A stretch of 64,000 bases of DNA from Sphingomonas panacis (GCF_001717955.1 NZ_CP014168.1:1364001-1428000); one strand, 5' to 3'. Counted from the first letter of the stretch, positions 16,848 to 26,184 are shown. Program-made: numbers and translations. Notes: generated by a model not told the origin, from the letters alone.

Positions 16848-17657
16848 TCACGAAAGCGGGTCGAAATTGCCGATCAGCAGCTCGGCCGCTTTCCTGCCCG
16901 CGCCAGCCCCGACGGTGTACGTCGTCTCAAACTCGCGCATGCGGAAGCCCGCGAACGTCGCCCGCACGCCGGGCGTGTCGTTGATCGAAAGTAGGAACCG
17001 GCCCTTGATCGTCGCCAACTGCGCGGCCAGTCGCTCGAAATCGGTGCGACCAAACACGTCTTGGCCATAGTCTGTCTCGCACCCCCAATAGGGCGGGTCG
17101 AGATAGAACAACGTGCCCGGCGTGTCGTAGCGCCGGATGAACTCGCCATAGTCGAGCTGCTCGATCACGACGCCGGCGAGTCGATCGTGGATATCGGCAA
17201 GCAGCGGCTCGAGTCGGTTGACGTTGAACCGCGCACCCTGCCGGGGATCGACGCCGAAATTCCGGCCTTCGACCTTACCACCGAATGCCAGGCGCTGCAG
17301 ATATAGAAACCGCACCGCACGCTGCAGATCGGTCAGCCGCTCGGCCGGCAGTGCCTTGAGCCTCTCGAATTCCGCGCGGCTCGCGACACGGAACCGCAGC
17401 ATGTCGATCACATAGGCATAGTGCTCCTGGAGCACGCGGAAGAAGGTCGCGACATCGCCCGACACGTCGTTGATGTACTCGGCGCGCGGCCGGCGCCGGC
17501 GCTTCAAGAAAATGCCGCCCATGCCGACAAAGGGCTCGGCATAGCTGTCGTGCGGCGTGGCATCGATCAACGGCACAAGCCGCTTCACCAGATTGCGCTT
17601 GCCGCCAATATATCCGGCAGCGGGTACCACGGGATCGACGTCGGTCATACTGTACAT
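16848..17657 (-). CDS. dam: D12-class adenine-specific DNA methyltransferase (Dam type)
   Basis: 269 residues. Seen: N-terminal AAGYIGGKRNLVKRL (the GGK motif of D12 enzymes), SAM-binding motif AEPFVGMGGIF near residue 40, and catalytic DPPYWG near residue 185, with Y at the expected places. This family methylates N6 of adenine, usually in GATC. It lies downstream of the portal gene on the same strand, so it may be a late gene protecting progeny DNA from restriction or marking pac/cos DNA. A start nine bases later (17648) is also possible. No partner endonuclease is adjacent. Confidence 0.9.
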   Translation of the reverse strand: MYSMTDVDPVVPAAGYIGGKRNLVKRLVPLIDATPHDSYAEPFVGMGGIFLKRRRRPRAEYINDVSGDVATFFRVLQEHYAYVIDMLRFRVASRAEFERLKALPAERLTDLQRAVRFLYLQRLAFGGKVEGRNFGVDPRQGARFNVNRLEPLLADIHDRLAGVVIEQLDYGEFIRRYDTPGTLFYLDPPYWGCETDYGQDVFGRTDFERLAAQLATIKGRFLLSINDTPGVRATFAGFRMREFETTYTVGAGAGRKAAELLIGNFDPLS

Positions 17658-17755
17658 GTTGGATTTCTCGCTCTTTTAGGATCCCCGCCCGGCGCGCCGG
17701 GTGCGGGACGGCCGATGGCCGATCGTGTCGTGGCGAGATCATCCCTCGTCGGTTT

Positions 17756-17799
17756 GGCCGGACTGCCATCCGGCCCCCCCCGCCCGGCCAACTGGCCGG
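17756..17799 (-). terminator. Tandem GC hairpins after the portal gene
   Basis: Two perfect hairpins between portal and dam: GGCCGGA-6-TCCGGCC at 17756-17775 and CCGGCCA-2-TGGCCGG at 17784-17799. Neither has a U-run on either strand, so they may pause or attenuate transcription rather than terminate it fully. They would reduce dam expression from the P-Q transcript. Confidence 0.4.
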
Positions 17800-17808
17800 A
17801 CGCGAAAT

Positions 17809-18876
17809 CTATGCAGCGGTAGCGGTGCTGCGCACGCGCTCCTTGAACCGGATTGCCTCGAAGCCGACCTGGTCGTTCACGTCGAGCAGGTTCGCCTGGA
17901 TCGGCTCGATCTCCAGCTCGAAGAACATGTCCGTCGCTTGCAGCGGATTGCCGAACCCGCTCGATCCCTGCGCCGGCACGATCCCGAGCAGCGCCGGCGG
18001 CGTGCGGTGGGCTGCGAGCACATCGTCTCGGGTCACGTTCTTGATGCCGAGAAACTCGTCTTTCGCGCCCACCTCGGCGATCGGCAGGATCTTGAGGCTG
18101 CCATCCTTACCGCCGGGTGCGTGGACGAACAGGTTCTTGAAATTGCCCGGCCCCTTCGACGCCTTCAACGCGTCGCGCAGCGCGGCAGTGTCGTTGTCGT
18201 CGATGTCGCCGGTCGCGTAGAGGATATACCCAGCATGACTGCCGTTGAGGTAGTAGCGGCGCCGGAACAGCGTCGCGGCCTCGTTGAGCAGCGCCGACTG
18301 AAGCGCGCTCAGATATTCGGGCACGCCGTAAATTTCTTGGTTCACGTCTGCCTGCATCACCTGGACGATGCTGCCAGGCCGAAACTCGCTCTCCTGACCA
18401 TAGGCGGGCAGGAAGAAGAACTGGCCGGCCTGCAGCCCGCGCCGGGTGTATTTCGACAGGACATGGTCGAGTCGCATCGTCCCGCCCAGCACGTTGCGGA
18501 TCTGCTCGAGATAGGCGGTGCCGAACACCAGATAATCCTGCACGAACGCCGCGAACGCTTTGCGCGAGAGGAACGGCGTCGGATCGAACGACGACACCAA
18601 CAGGTTGCGCTTGAGCATGATCGCGGAGCTATGGTGCGGCGAGACGCGATAGGCGCGCGCAAGCCCGTCGAGCGGGATCGGTGGCTCGTACCAGCGCCCG
18701 TTATGGACGCACTCGATCATGTCGATGATCTCGCGGCGGTTGAGCACCGGCTCGGGATCTCCGAAGGTGAACGCCTGCATCGCAGTCGAAGCGCCCGTCT
18801 TCGCGTCGATCGCGCCAGTTGCCGCCGCTGCCGTCTCCGCGCGCGACATCGCCTGCGCCTTGTTCCGCCTGCTCAT
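17809..18876 (-). CDS. Q: Phage portal protein (P2 gpQ family)
   Basis: 355 residues, normal for the PBSX/P2 portal family. It forms the dodecameric ring at the capsid vertex through which DNA enters and leaves. Seen: FGDPEPVLNRREIIDMIECV near the N terminus, GLARAYRVSPHHSSAIMLKRN, and a C-terminal FFELEIEPIQANLLDVNDQVG. It follows the terminase ATPase gene with an ATG/TGA-type overlap at 18876, the P-Q order of P2, and is read leftward from the P-O divergent promoter region. Confidence 0.93.
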   Translation of the reverse strand: MSRRNKAQAMSRAETAAAATGAIDAKTGASTAMQAFTFGDPEPVLNRREIIDMIECVHNGRWYEPPIPLDGLARAYRVSPHHSSAIMLKRNLLVSSFDPTPFLSRKAFAAFVQDYLVFGTAYLEQIRNVLGGTMRLDHVLSKYTRRGLQAGQFFFLPAYGQESEFRPGSIVQVMQADVNQEIYGVPEYLSALQSALLNEAATLFRRRYYLNGSHAGYILYATGDIDDNDTAALRDALKASKGPGNFKNLFVHAPGGKDGSLKILPIAEVGAKDEFLGIKNVTRDDVLAAHRTPPALLGIVPAQGSSGFGNPLQATDMFFELEIEPIQANLLDVNDQVGFEAIRFKERVRSTATAA

Positions 18877-20693
18877 CAGAAGATCTCCATGCGCGTTTTC
18901 GGCCGCTGCTTGCCGTCGAGGGGTTCGTTGATGAAAATGTGCATCGCCGCCCAGGCGAGATCCGCGTGGCCGACCGCCTCGGTGCGGCTCGCTTTGAAGG
19001 TGACGGCGCGGCCGCTGGTGGTGAGTGTCTTCTTGATCGACAGGAACGCCGACTGAAGGTCGATCCAGCCCGCGTCATATTCGATGCGCTGGCGGCTGAA
19101 GGTGTGCTGCGCCTTCATCACCATCTGCGACTTCGCCTCGAGCGAATATTCGATCTTCACGACGCCGCGCATGCGGTCCTTCAGGATCTGGTAGACGCCG
19201 ACGCCCGCGCCGTTCGCATCGACGCCGAGATAGGTGCAGTTGTAGCGGCCGAGCAGCGACAGGATCATGGTCGCCTGTGCTTCGAAATCGAGACCGCGGA
19301 ACTGGTGACGCTCGAGCAGGCGGAACTTGCCGCCCGGCCCGTCGGGCGGCAGCGCGATCACCAGCGCCGCATTGTCGCCGTCCTCGCTTTCCTGCGGATC
19401 ATAGCCCGCCCACACCTCGCGACCGCCCACCGGACGCTTGGCGATCGGGTTGAAGTCGAGCCAATCGACCATCGTATCGACGGTGCAGCGCTGCAGCTCG
19501 TTGAACTTGAACGCCGACAGACTGTCATCGACGAACTGGCACATGAGCAGGTTGGCGAATTCGTCGGGCGCATATTCGATGTGCAGCTCGTCGATGTTGA
19601 AAAGGTCGCAGCCCTTCTCGGCCGCGTCCTCGATCGTGACGATCTGGCGCCAGACATTGTCCTCGCACAGCCGCCCAGCCTTCAGTGCGGCATGGCTGAC
19701 ATCGATCTCGATGCGATCGGCCTTCTTGACGCGCCGGTTGCGCCGCTCGCCGGTCCAATATCCGTGCGCCTGGTGCGCGACGCTCGAGGGCGTCGAGAAA
19801 TAGGTGCGGCGCCAGCGCTTGTGCATCGCCATCGCGCTGGCGACCTTGTTCAGCTCCTCGAAGCCGTAGGTCCAGAAGAACTCGTCGAAGTAGAAATTGC
19901 CGTGATAGCCCTGCGCGGTGCGCGCGTTGGTGCCGAGGAAGATCAGCTCGGCCGCAGGCTCGCCTTCGGGGATCAGGTCCGAGGTGAGGACGATCGGATC
20001 GCCCTGCAGCTTGACGCCGACGCGCGCGGCGAACTGGACGATGTAGTTGCGGAAGATGTGCGCCTGCGCCTTCGACGCGGACAGGAATATCTGGTTGCCG
20101 CCACCCTTCAGAGCGTCGAGCAGCGCCTCGCGGGCGAAATAGTAGGTCGCGCCGATCTGCCGCGACTTGAGGATCATGCGGGTGCGCTGATCCTTCGCCT
20201 CCCACCAATCGCGCTGGTAGCCGAACATCTCGGCTTCGAGGATTTGCTCGAGCTTCTCGACCTGCTCGGCGGTGAAGTGGTTCTTGACGACCTTCTTGCG
20301 CTCGCCGGCGTTGCGGTTGGCGACTTTCTCGTTGAGATCGCCTTCGTGCCCGCCTGGCGCTTCGTACCGGCGCACGCGTGCGCCCGACACGACCGCGCGC
20401 ATCAACAGGTCGATTTCCTTGAAGTCGCCGCCTGTCTTGCCCTCTTTGGCGATCAGCGTGTTGAGCCGGCACTCGAGCGCGTCCTCAATCTTCGATAGCG
20501 AGGGCGCCTCATCCCATTTCTCGCGATCTTTCCACGCCTGGACGGTCGGACGCTTCAGTCCCAGCTCGTCCGCGATCTGAGTCACGCCCCAGCCGCGCCA
20601 ATACAGGCTGCGCGCCTGACGGCGCGCATCGACCGGGACCGGCATCGTCGATGCGGGCAGCGGCATGCCGGTGTCGGGTGGAAGCTTGCTCAT
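18876..20693 (-). CDS. P: Terminase large (ATPase) subunit (P2 gpP family)
   Basis: 605 residues. N-terminal helix-turn-helix (ARSLYWRGWGVTQIADELGL), as in P2-type gpP; ATPase region with LKSRQIGATYYFAREAL (variant Walker A) and FYFDEFFWTYG (Walker B); and a C-terminal RNase-H-like part (EVWAGYDPQESEDGDNAALVI). It drives DNA packaging into the procapsid together with gpM. First gene of the leftward late operon; an Ogr-type dyad lies 48 bp upstream of its ATG. Confidence 0.95.
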   Translation of the reverse strand: MSKLPPDTGMPLPASTMPVPVDARRQARSLYWRGWGVTQIADELGLKRPTVQAWKDREKWDEAPSLSKIEDALECRLNTLIAKEGKTGGDFKEIDLLMRAVVSGARVRRYEAPGGHEGDLNEKVANRNAGERKKVVKNHFTAEQVEKLEQILEAEMFGYQRDWWEAKDQRTRMILKSRQIGATYYFAREALLDALKGGGNQIFLSASKAQAHIFRNYIVQFAARVGVKLQGDPIVLTSDLIPEGEPAAELIFLGTNARTAQGYHGNFYFDEFFWTYGFEELNKVASAMAMHKRWRRTYFSTPSSVAHQAHGYWTGERRNRRVKKADRIEIDVSHAALKAGRLCEDNVWRQIVTIEDAAEKGCDLFNIDELHIEYAPDEFANLLMCQFVDDSLSAFKFNELQRCTVDTMVDWLDFNPIAKRPVGGREVWAGYDPQESEDGDNAALVIALPPDGPGGKFRLLERHQFRGLDFEAQATMILSLLGRYNCTYLGVDANGAGVGVYQILKDRMRGVVKIEYSLEAKSQMVMKAQHTFSRQRIEYDAGWIDLQSAFLSIKKTLTTSGRAVTFKASRTEAVGHADLAWAAMHIFINEPLDGKQRPKTRMEIF

Positions 20694-20740
20694 GGCGCGC
20701 GAACCTAGCCACGGGCGTGGCCCGCACCGGAGCGGCGGGT

Positions 20741-20763
20741 CTTGTGGAACGGGTCTCTACAAG
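20741..20763. promoter_or_regulatory. Late-promoter activator dyad 1 (P-O divergent region)
   Basis: A 23-bp dyad of the form TTGTRGA-N7-TCYACAA, read on the minus strand, centred at 20752, 59 bp from the P start. A TAGGTT -10-like hexamer (20707-20702, minus strand) follows after 33 bp. It matches the dyads at 27733 and 34886. P2 late promoters carry a TGT...ACA dyad near -55 bound by Ogr, and the Ogr-like protein is encoded at 44554. Being nearly symmetric, one site may serve both P-Q and O-onward genes. Confidence 0.8.
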
Positions 20764-20856
20764 GCCGTTCGCTTGAGAAGTCGGCGCTGTTGAGTGCCTT
20801 TTGGGCCGGTCAGCCGCCTGCGCGGCACTCTGCAGCGACCCGAGGGACCGATCCAC

Positions 20857-21681
20857 ATGGCCAAAAGCAAATTCTTCCGCGCATTCGTCGAAGGTCAGAC
20901 GATCAGCGACGGACGTAAGATCGACGGCACGTGGATCGACCAGATCGCCCAGACCTTCAACACCGAAACCTACACGCCCCGGATCAACATCGAACATATC
21001 TCGGGCTACAGCCCCGAGCCTCCGTTCAACGGTTATGGCAACGTCGTCGCGGTCAAGGTGCAGACCGACGAGTTCACGATCGCCGGCAAGACCGAGCAGC
21101 GCAAGGCGCTCTACTGCCAGATCGACGATAACGGTCAGCTCGCCGGTTTGGTCGAGAAGGGTCAGAAGCCTTTCCCCTCGGTTGAGTTGACCGACAGCTA
21201 CGCCGGCACCGGCAAGGTCGGGCTGATCGGCCTCGCCTTTACCGATAAGCCCGCGTCGATCGGCACCCAGGCGCTCCAATTCTCGCGCTCGGCGCCGGGC
21301 AGCCTTTTCAGCGACGGCCCCGAGGCGGTGACGCTCGAATTCGAGCCCAAGCCGGCCGATCCGACCGGCATCGCCGAAGCGATCAAGAGCGGCTTCGCCA
21401 GCGTCGCCGCCCTCTTCAGCCGAGCGGAACCGGAAAAGCCGAAGGAAGAGCCGAAGAAGCCGGCCAACGATAACGATATGGCGGCGTTCGCAACCGCGAT
21501 CGGCGAGCAGGTCGCAACCGCTATCGCCGCAGGGACCAAGCCCGCGAACGACGCCATCGCCGCGTTCGACGCGCGCTTCACCGCACTCGAGGCAAAGCTC
21601 GAAAGCACCGAGCAGCCGCAGTTCTCCCAGCGCCAGCCCGCGACCGGATCGCCCACTGCCGGCAACGTCACGGACTGCTGA
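20857..21681 (+). CDS. O: Capsid scaffolding protein/protease (P2 gpO family)
   Basis: 274 residues. N-terminal serine-protease domain (KFFRAFVEGQTISDGRKID, INIEHISGYSPEPPF, KPFPSVEL) followed by an acidic, helical scaffold region rich in E, K and A. Asp18, His47 and Ser108 fall where P2 gpO has its D-H-S triad. It guides capsid assembly and then cleaves N, O and L. ATG 20857 aligns with the family start (MAKSKFFRAF); the longer frame is rejected. First gene of the rightward head operon. Confidence 0.93.
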   Translation: MAKSKFFRAFVEGQTISDGRKIDGTWIDQIAQTFNTETYTPRINIEHISGYSPEPPFNGYGNVVAVKVQTDEFTIAGKTEQRKALYCQIDDNGQLAGLVEKGQKPFPSVELTDSYAGTGKVGLIGLAFTDKPASIGTQALQFSRSAPGSLFSDGPEAVTLEFEPKPADPTGIAEAIKSGFASVAALFSRAEPEKPKEEPKKPANDNDMAAFATAIGEQVATAIAAGTKPANDAIAAFDARFTALEAKLESTEQPQFSQRQPATGSPTAGNVTDC

Positions 21682-21730
21682 TCCGCCCCCGATACCCGAA
21701 CGCCCGCCTCTCTCACGCCCGGAGCACCCG

Positions 21731-22783
21731 ATGCAGACCGCCACCCGCCTCCTGTTCAACGCCTATGTCGGCCAGCTCGCCCAGCTAAACGGCCTCGACT
21801 CCAGCCTCACCGCCATCCCCGGCGAGCTGAAGCAGTTCAACGTCGCGCCGCTCATCGAGCAACGTCTGCAGGCCAAGCTGCAGGTGACGAGCGATTTCAT
21901 GTCGCGCATCAACGTGGTGCCCGTCATCCCGCAGCAGGGCGCACGCGTCGGCGTCGGTGTCACGCGCTCGATGGCCAGCCGCACCGATCGTAGCCTGGGC
22001 CATCGCCGCACGCCGACCGATCCGACCGGCAGCGACGCGATCGACCAGTATTTCTGCAAGAAGACGGATTACGATTACGCCTGGTCGTATGCGATGCTCG
22101 ATGCCTGGGCGCACCGTCCCGAATTCCAGCAGCTCTGCCGCGACGCCGTGATCGTCCAAAAAGCGCAGGACGTCATCACCATCGGCTTCAATGGCGTGAA
22201 CGCCGCAGCCGAGACCAATCGCGTCACCTATCCGCTGCTCCAGGACGTCAATTGGGGCTGGCTGTACAAGATGCGGATCTACGCGCCGACGCGCTGCATG
22301 GCGCATGGCGGCCTCGACAACCTCAAGGTGTACGTCGACGACACCGGCACGGCCGATTACGCCAACCTCGACGCGCTGGTGTTCGACGCCAAGCACAACC
22401 TGCTCGCCCAGCAGTTCCAGACCGCGACCGACCTGGTCGTGATCGTCGGCAGCGATCTCGTCCACGACAAATATTTCAAAATTGTCTCGGACGCCGGCGA
22501 CAAGGCGACCGAACAGGTTGCGCGCGACGTGATCCTGTCGAGCCGCCAGCTCGGTGGTCTGCCGACCATGCAGGTGCCGTTCTTCCCGCCCAACGCGCTG
22601 ATGATCACCAGCCTCAAGAACCTGTCCTATTACTGGCAGGTCGGCAGCGCACGCCGCGCGGTGAAGGATGAAGCCGCCCTCGACCAGATCGAGAACTACG
22701 AAAGCATCAACGACGCTTTCATGGTCGAGGAATACGGCAAGGCCTGCCTCATCGAAAATATCCAGCTCGGGCCGAAGGCTTAA
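21731..22783 (+). CDS. N: Major capsid protein (P2 gpN family)
   Basis: 350 residues, the usual gpN length. Seen: N-terminal QTATRLLFNAYVGQLAQLNG, SRINVVPVIPQQGARVGVGV, and C-terminal NLSYYWQVGSARRAVKDE and YESINDAFMVEEYGK, all typical of P2-type capsid proteins with the HK97 fold. The N-terminal stretch is probably trimmed by gpO, as in P2. It lies 49 bp after O. Confidence 0.95.
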   Translation: MQTATRLLFNAYVGQLAQLNGLDSSLTAIPGELKQFNVAPLIEQRLQAKLQVTSDFMSRINVVPVIPQQGARVGVGVTRSMASRTDRSLGHRRTPTDPTGSDAIDQYFCKKTDYDYAWSYAMLDAWAHRPEFQQLCRDAVIVQKAQDVITIGFNGVNAAAETNRVTYPLLQDVNWGWLYKMRIYAPTRCMAHGGLDNLKVYVDDTGTADYANLDALVFDAKHNLLAQQFQTATDLVVIVGSDLVHDKYFKIVSDAGDKATEQVARDVILSSRQLGGLPTMQVPFFPPNALMITSLKNLSYYWQVGSARRAVKDEAALDQIENYESINDAFMVEEYGKACLIENIQLGPKA

Positions 22784-22831
22784 CCGCTTTCGCAACCCGC
22801 CACGCCCGCCTCTCTTCGATCAGGAACGACC

Positions 22832-23752
22832 ATGAGCCCAGCTCGCCAACATCGGGACCGTCTCGCCGCACAGGCCTTCGACGCCGACCCGTCCGCAACG
22901 GTCGCGACTTCGGAAGGAGGCGGGCAACCCGGCGAAACCATCGTCGCGGTCATCGATGGCCCGATGACACCGGCGCGCCTGCACCGGCTCAAACAGGCCG
23001 GGATCGCCGTAGCGGCAGCAGACGCCGGCACGGAGATCCTCACCGGCACCACGCCGTCGATCGGCACGGTTGCAGCTTTCGCCGCCAACCAGGCGCAGGG
23101 GCAAATCGTGCTGCGCCTCACCCATGATCTGCGCCGGCTCAAAGAAATCCAGTCGATCGAGCGCAAGATCGACGCGAAGCGCGAAATGCTGCCGGAATAC
23201 CGCCCGTGGATTGATGGCTTGCTGCGCGCGGCCGAGGAAACCGGCATGGGCGTCCAGGACGAAGTGCTGCCCACCATTATGGTCTGGGCGATCGACACCG
23301 GCGATTGGCACTACGGCCTCGATCTCGCCCGCTATGTGCTCGACCATGATCTCTCGCTGCCCGCGCGCTACGAGCGCCAGCCCGCCACGCTGATCGTCGA
23401 GGAATTCTCCGACGCGGCCATCGCCGTGCTCGAACGCGACGAACTGTTCCCGCACGACGTGCTGTCCGAACTGTACGAATTGACGCGCTCCGAGGACATG
23501 CCCGACGAAGTTCGCGCCAAGCTGCACAAGGCGCTCGGCCTGGACTATCTCGCTGTGCTCAATCCGGCTCTGTACCCCGAGGCGACGGATGAACACCGCG
23601 ACGCCAGCCGCGCCGAGGCGATCACGCATTTCGCGCGCGCGATCCAGCTCAACTCGCGGATCGGCCTCAAGCAGAAGCTCGACAAGCTGAGGAAGGACTC
23701 CGGCGCCGCGTCGGCCGCCCCGCCCGCAACCAACACGCCACCCACGCCATAA
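22832..23752 (+). CDS. M: Terminase small (endonuclease) subunit (P2 gpM family)
   Basis: 306 residues. It recognises and cuts cos with gpP. Seen: SPARQHRDRLAAQ at the N terminus, YRPWIDGLLRAAEETGMGVQDEVLPTIMVW in the middle and YERQPATLIVEEF, as in P2 gpM. The C-terminal 60 residues form a tail that also contains TPR-like segments and ends in a low-complexity A/P stretch. Lies directly after N, in P2 order. Confidence 0.92.
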   Translation: MSPARQHRDRLAAQAFDADPSATVATSEGGGQPGETIVAVIDGPMTPARLHRLKQAGIAVAAADAGTEILTGTTPSIGTVAAFAANQAQGQIVLRLTHDLRRLKEIQSIERKIDAKREMLPEYRPWIDGLLRAAEETGMGVQDEVLPTIMVWAIDTGDWHYGLDLARYVLDHDLSLPARYERQPATLIVEEFSDAAIAVLERDELFPHDVLSELYELTRSEDMPDEVRAKLHKALGLDYLAVLNPALYPEATDEHRDASRAEAITHFARAIQLNSRIGLKQKLDKLRKDSGAASAAPPATNTPPTP

Positions 23753-23888
23753 CCGCGCCCGCGCGGTCGACCAGCTCGCCCCCGGCGCTCGGGGGCGGAT
23801 CGCACACGACGGGAGGGCCGCAAGGCTGAGGGCCGTCGCTGATCCGATCCCCACCCCCGAAAACCGGGGCGAGCACGAAGGAACCACC

Positions 23889-24110
23889 ATGTCGCTGCTC
23901 TTGCTCCTCTGGCTCGTCGCCGCATTTGCCGCCTGCGGGTTCGGCGCATGGCTGGCGATGGCCGGCGTGATCCTCGGCGGCATGGCACACGAATTCGTCG
24001 CGAGCGCCGGTACTCTGCGCGTCTACGTGCTCTCGGGCGCGATCTGCGCGGGGTTCGGTTTGCTGCTGTTCGTCGTCGGGGTCGGCATGATTGCGCGGGT
24101 GCTCGGGTGA
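23889..24110 (+). CDS. Small membrane protein (phage orphan)
   Basis: 73 residues with two strongly hydrophobic segments (LLLLLWLVAAFAACGFGAWLAMAGVIL and VYVLSGAICAGFGLLLFVVGVGMIA), not recognised. It lies between M and L, where P2 has no gene, and its stop overlaps the L start (GTGA), so it is translated with the head genes. A role in lysis timing or superinfection is possible but unsupported. Confidence 0.65.
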   Translation: MSLLLLLWLVAAFAACGFGAWLAMAGVILGGMAHEFVASAGTLRVYVLSGAICAGFGLLLFVVGVGMIARVLG

Positions 24111-24589
24111 GCGGCTTCGTCTGCACCCCCTCGATCATTCCGCCCGCCTCGACCACAGTTGAGGCGCCGATCGCCAACGATGGCTGGTTTCCCGACGTTG
24201 ATGTCGCCTCGCTGCGCGCCAGCCTGCGCTTGCGCGATTCGGTGACCCCCGAGCGCTTGCGCGGATCCGCGCTCAACGCGATCATCACCGTCGGCGACCA
24301 GCTCGTCGCGTGGCAAGCCGCGCGTGCTGCTGCGGGACACGCGAGCCTCGGCGCGGTGCCCGCCCCCATGCTGGACGGCCAGAGTCGCTTGGTGCTCCTC
24401 TACGCCCGCGCGGTCGCCGCTTACACCAAGGCTGATCTGGTCGAGCGATATCGCGACGTCGATCAGACCGCAGCCGGCCAGCGCAACGTCGGCGAGCTGG
24501 ACAGCTCGATCGAGGAGCTGCGCCGCGACGGGCTGCACGCGGTGCGAGACATGCGCCGTGTCACCCGTACCTTCGTCGAGCTGATCTGA
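24107..24589 (+). CDS. L: Head completion/stabilisation protein (P2 gpL family)
   Basis: 160 residues from GTG 24107, which overlaps the preceding stop; the longer ATG frame from 23948 runs through the upstream gene and is rejected. Seen: GWFPDVDVASLRASLRLRDSVTPERLRGSALNAI, the typical gpL opening, and the closing RRVTRTFVELI. It plugs or stabilises the filled head before tail joining. Confidence 0.9.
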   Translation: MSGFVCTPSIIPPASTTVEAPIANDGWFPDVDVASLRASLRLRDSVTPERLRGSALNAIITVGDQLVAWQAARAAAGHASLGAVPAPMLDGQSRLVLLYARAVAAYTKADLVERYRDVDQTAAGQRNVGELDSSIEELRRDGLHAVRDMRRVTRTFVELI

Positions 24590-24804
24590 TGGCGGACGTG
24601 ATCCGCGCGCAGCAGGGCGACACGCTCGACGCGCTGCTTTGGCGCGAGCGGGGCCTCACCGCAACCGACGCGGTTCGCGTGCTCGAGGCAAATCCGGGTC
24701 TCGCCGATCGCGGCATCCTGCTGCCGCTCGGCACGCCCGTCACCGTTCCCGCCAGCGCCAGCCCGAAACCGCGCGCCCTCCCTCTTGTGCAGCTCTGGGA
24801 TTGA
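24589..24804 (+). CDS. X: Tail protein X (P2 gpX family)
   Basis: 71 residues, LysM-like (VIRAQQGDTLDALLWRERGLTATDAVRVLEANPGLAD), matching short gpX proteins needed for tail assembly. Its ATG shares one base with the L stop (TGATG). Same position as X in P2, ahead of the lysis genes. Confidence 0.92.
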   Translation: MADVIRAQQGDTLDALLWRERGLTATDAVRVLEANPGLADRGILLPLGTPVTVPASASPKPRALPLVQLWD

Positions 24805-24806
24805 CG

Positions 24807-25154
24807 ATGGACAAGCAAATTCACCAGCTCATCGAAACCATGCTCGAGCTGCTCGTTGGTTTGTGCCCGGCTGCGCTCGGGGCGGCGGTAAGCCTCGTCT
24901 ACGAAAAAGGCCTCACCTGGCGCGAACGCTTCGTCCAGTGGGTGGTCGGCATCATCGTGAGCTGGTTCGCCGGCCGCGCGATCGGCGCGTTGTTCTCGCT
25001 CAGCCCCTTCGTGCTGCAGGCGGTATCCTTCACCCTAGGCATGATCGCCTTCAAGGCCGTGCCCAAGTTCATCGCGAGCTGCACCGACGCTGTCGCCGGC
25101 CTGCCGTCGGATCTCCGCGACCGCTTCCTGCCACGCAAGAAGGACAGCGAATGA
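24807..25154 (+). CDS. Putative holin
   Basis: 115 residues with two or three membrane segments (LLVGLCPAALGAAVSLVY, FVQWVVGIIVSWFAGRAIGALF, FVLQAVSFTLGMIAFKAV) and a charged C terminus (RDRFLPRKKDSE), the shape of a class I/II holin. It lies between X and the lysozyme gene, the place of Y (holin) in P2, and overlaps the lysozyme start by four bases. Function is inferred from topology and position; no specific holin family was recognised. Confidence 0.75.
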   Translation: MDKQIHQLIETMLELLVGLCPAALGAAVSLVYEKGLTWRERFVQWVVGIIVSWFAGRAIGALFSLSPFVLQAVSFTLGMIAFKAVPKFIASCTDAVAGLPSDLRDRFLPRKKDSE

Positions 25155-25669
25155 GCTACGATCGCAAGAAGCTCGAGCGCGAACTGGCTCGCGACGAAGG
25201 GCGCAAGCTTCGCTTCTATCTCGACACCGTCAAGAAACGCTCGATCGGCGTTGGTCGCAACCTCGACGACGTCGGGATCCGCGCATCGGAGCGCCTGGCG
25301 CTCGGCATCACGCTCACAAGTGTGCTCGCGAATGGAATCACCGATCATCAGTGCGACGTGCTGCTCGACAACGATATCGCCCAGGCGGAGCAGGATCTCG
25401 ATGCGAAGCTGCCGTGGTGGCGCACGCTCGTCGATGCGCGCCAGCGCGTGCTGCTCAACATGTGCTTCAACATGGGCATCGGCACGCCACCCCGCGCCGG
25501 CAAGCCCGGCACCGGCCTGCTCGGCTTCGCCAACACGCTCGAGGCGATTCGCAGCGGCCGCTTCGCCGCTGCGGTCGCGGGCATGCGCGCCTCGAAGTGG
25601 CACGGTCAGGTCGGCGCCCGCGCTGTTCGCCTCGAGGCGATGATGAGCACTGGAAAGGACGCATCGTGA
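25151..25669 (+). CDS. Endolysin, T4-type lysozyme (glycoside hydrolase 24)
   Basis: 172 residues. A catalytic Glu-8aa-Asp/Thr-like arrangement is suggested by LERELARDEGRKLRFYLDT followed by the SIGVGRNLDD strand, and NMCFNMGIG matches the GH24 core. It cleaves peptidoglycan glycan strands after holin release. No signal-anchor segment is visible, so export depends on the holin. Coupled by overlaps to the holin upstream and the spanin downstream. Confidence 0.88.
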   Translation: MSYDRKKLERELARDEGRKLRFYLDTVKKRSIGVGRNLDDVGIRASERLALGITLTSVLANGITDHQCDVLLDNDIAQAEQDLDAKLPWWRTLVDARQRVLLNMCFNMGIGTPPRAGKPGTGLLGFANTLEAIRSGRFAAAVAGMRASKWHGQVGARAVRLEAMMSTGKDAS

Positions 25670-26184
25670 TCAAGACAGCTCTCGGCGCTACGGCCAAGTG
25701 GATCGCGGGGGAAACCGGCTGGCTGGTACTGCTCGCCGTCGCCGGCGTCGGCGCCTGGCTGTACGTCCAGTTCGCCCAGGTCCGTGCCGATCGCGACAAT
25801 GCCATCCACGTCGCCGAGATCATCTGTGCCGGCATCGGCACCGGCTTTGCGCCGTCGATCTCGCAGGAGGCGGACAGCAAGGGCAAGCTGGTGACGGTTG
25901 CCCATGCGCGCGGCGCGCTGTGCCAACGCCGCGCCAGCGATCTCGCTGATTTCAGAGCCCGTACCGACGAAGCGACGGCCGCCACGCTCGCCAAGGCGCT
26001 GCAGGATCACGACGCCCGCCAGAATTCCGATAGCGCAGCCGCGCGCGCATCCGCCGAGGCGGCGCGCGCGGCTGCAGAACGCATGGAGACAGCCGATGCC
26101 AAAGCCGCACGCACGAACATTGTCGATCATGAGTGGTTTGCTGCTGTCAACGGCGTTGCCGGGCTGCGCGCACCGGATCGTTGA
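25666..26184 (+). CDS. Putative i-spanin (Rz-like)
   Basis: 172 residues from GTG 25666, overlapping the lysozyme stop. One N-terminal membrane anchor (WLVLLAVAGVGAWLYVQFAQV, about residues 18-38) and an Ala/Arg-rich periplasmic coiled coil (KALQDHDARQNSDSAAARAS...). This topology and position fit LysB/Rz. The next gene begins inside it in another frame and encodes a lipoprotein, the classic Rz/Rz1 layout. Assigned by architecture, since spanins share little sequence. Confidence 0.75.
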   Translation: MIKTALGATAKWIAGETGWLVLLAVAGVGAWLYVQFAQVRADRDNAIHVAEIICAGIGTGFAPSISQEADSKGKLVTVAHARGALCQRRASDLADFRARTDEATAATLAKALQDHDARQNSDSAAARASAEAARAAAERMETADAKAARTNIVDHEWFAAVNGVAGLRAPDR